Shown: positions 12,674 through 13,461 of the stretch, one piece after another | Numbering within the stretch: the stretch's first letter is position 1 | How the letters are laid out: every line of letters begins with the position of its first letter | Origin: QQUD01 sp039029915 | GTDB taxonomy: Bacteria; Chloroflexota; Anaerolineae; Promineifilales; Promineifilaceae | Direction of reading: 5' to 3' | DNA length: 13,461 nt | Assembly (NCBI GenBank): GCA_039029915.1 | Contig: JBCCFD010000201.1 | Coordinates: forward strand, 1 to 13,461 | Position numbers and translations under genes: made by a program | The notes under the pieces: generated by a model | Database searches by the model: none | Seen by the model: the letters and a program-made list of their open reading frames with translations, nothing else | What the model was told of the DNA's origin: nothing

Positions 12674-13461
12674 AGTGAGTCGTTTGTTTCTGGCGTTGGC
12701 TGAGCCTTAACACGGCCGTATATTTCTGTCATATCCCTTAATCTGTATCGAATAAACGTGTCGAACGACTCCCAGGTAAACCGCCAGCGCCAATACCCGC
12801 CTACTTTGCCCGGAAAATTCATCCGGGCTGAATTATCTAACGTCATTAAATCCTGCATTGGAATAATAGACATATTGGAGACTGACATATGTGAGAGTCG
12901 GATCATGTCCCATGAGATGTCGTGCCCGTTGATGCCCATATATTTACGAATATGGTCTTGTTCGGGATAAGCGGCATTTTGATACCAGCCAAGCACTGTT
13001 TCATTATCATGCGTGCCGGGATAGACAACGCTGTTGGCAATAAATGTGTGAGGCAAAAACTCACTGTTTTGCTCGCCCCCAAAGGCAAACTGTAGAATTT
13101 TCATACCGGGAAACTCAAACGTATCTCTGAGCCGTTTGACTTCTGGGGTGATTACGCCTAAATCTTCTGCGATAAGAGGTAATTCTCCAAGCTGTTCTTT
13201 CATGGCCTCAAAGAACGCCATACCGGGTGCCTTTATCCATTCACCCACAACGGCCGTTTCTTCTTCAGCTGGAATTTCCCAATAGGCGTCAAAACCGCGG
13301 AAGTGGTCGATACGCACAATGTCAGCTAAAACAAAACACATCTTTAGCCGTTTGGCCCACCATCCATAATTGTCTTTGGCGAGCTTATCCCAGTTGTAAA
13401 GCGGGTTGCCCCAGCGCTGGCCTGTTTCACTAAAATAGTCGGGGGGGACACCCGCGACGAC
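12670..13461 (-). CDS. malQ: 4-alpha-glucanotransferase (amylomaltase), C-terminal 263 residues
   Basis: GH77 enzyme that moves alpha-1,4-glucan segments between maltooligosaccharides in the cytoplasm, in glycogen or maltodextrin metabolism. The N-terminal half lies beyond the right edge; translation enters in frame at VVAGVPPDYFSETGQ. Visible family motifs, numbered from the edge, are GVPPDYFSETGQRWGNPLYNW (4-24), ADIVRIDHFRGF with the nucleophile Asp52, PLIAEDLGVIT with the acid/base Glu99, and VVYPGTHDNET with His151-Asp152 near the active site. The end is normal for the family. Its stop (TAA, 12672-12670) overlaps the SpoIIM-like stop in a tail-to-tail arrangement. Gene start and promoter are outside the window. 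Confidence 0.93.
   Translation of the reverse strand, partial: VVAGVPPDYFSETGQRWGNPLYNWDKLAKDNYGWWAKRLKMCFVLADIVRIDHFRGFDAYWEIPAEEETAVVGEWIKAPGMAFFEAMKEQLGELPLIAEDLGVITPEVKRLRDTFEFPGMKILQFAFGGEQNSEFLPHTFIANSVVYPGTHDNETVLGWYQNAAYPEQDHIRKYMGINGHDISWDMIRLSHMSVSNMSIIPMQDLMTLDNSARMNFPGKVGGYWRWRFTWESFDTFIRYRLRDMTEIYGRVKAQPTPETNDSL

Larger units (their letters stand above)
400..13257. repeat. Highly iterated palindrome ACGGCCGT (15 copies scattered through the window)
   Basis: Exact ACGGCCGT begins at 400, 1133, 1172, 2626, 3089, 4164, 5649, 8075, 8909, 8941, 10473, 10876, 11387, 12712 and 13250. Six are the longer AACGGCCGTT (1132, 1171, 8074, 10875, 11386, 13249). Six more CGGCCG cores have other flanks (1107, 1937, 2189, 6248, 10446, 12185). 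A rough expectation at about 47% GC is 0.2 copies of the octamer. Copies occur on either coding strand and in all reading frames (encoding Thr-Ala-Val, Asn-Gly-Arg or Arg-Pro-Phe), so selection acts on DNA rather than one peptide. This behaves like the cyanobacterial HIP1 palindrome. Confidence 0.85.

Overview
The window looks like chromosomal DNA of a free-living bacterium, most likely a member of the Chloroflexota (Anaerolineae-like). It has mid-40s % GC by eye. The taxonomic guess is inference. It rests on three things: an adenosine kinase of the mycobacterial AdoK type beside a short, archaeal/Thermotoga-style S-adenosylhomocysteinase; an RDD / SpoIIM-like membrane pair with no other sporulation genes; and a strongly over-represented palindrome, ACGGCCGT, seen 15 times. 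No rRNA, tRNA, CRISPR array, transposase or phage gene was found. The genes are mostly housekeeping; the unusual material lies in the short intergenic regions.

Layout. (1) Positions 1-1449, minus: an ABC-F ATPase running off the left edge. Its last 26 visible codons switch to very GC-rich, unrelated sequence directly after the second LSGG motif. (2) 1450-1686: divergent control region with a 29-residue leader ORF and a strong intrinsic terminator in front of the ABC-F gene, and a -10 box 7 bases before the start of the gene on the other side. (3) 1687-5757, plus: a tight three-gene run of solute-binding lipoprotein, glycerate 2-kinase (MOFRL type) and phosphohexomutase. (4) 5920-6657: DPM1-like family 2 glycosyltransferase with its own promoter. 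(5) 6753-9221: adenosine kinase, then a 249-base spacer full of inverted repeats, then ahcY. (6) 9250-9302: a heptamer-repeat cruciform, followed by a PAP2-like membrane protein (9312-9938). (7) 10042-10728, minus: an OmpR-type regulator whose receiver has lost its phosphorylation residues, with a promoter and a three-fold TTGTCW direct repeat upstream. (8) 10883-11659, minus, RDD protein, divergent from 11705-12673, plus, SpoIIM-like protein. (9) 12670-13461, minus: malQ (4-alpha-glucanotransferase), running off the right edge and sharing 4 bases with the SpoIIM-like gene.

How the genes fit together. AhcY splits S-adenosylhomocysteine into adenosine and homocysteine, and AdoK removes the adenosine; together they drive the methylation cycle. 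The spacer between them could fold into two neighbouring hairpins whose loops can also pair with each other, which makes it the best candidate here for an undescribed regulatory RNA. MalQ, the phosphohexomutase and glycerate kinase belong to glycogen/sugar and lower glycolytic metabolism. The ABC-F leader has the arrangement known from ribosome-sensing attenuators of antibiotic-resistance ABC-F genes.
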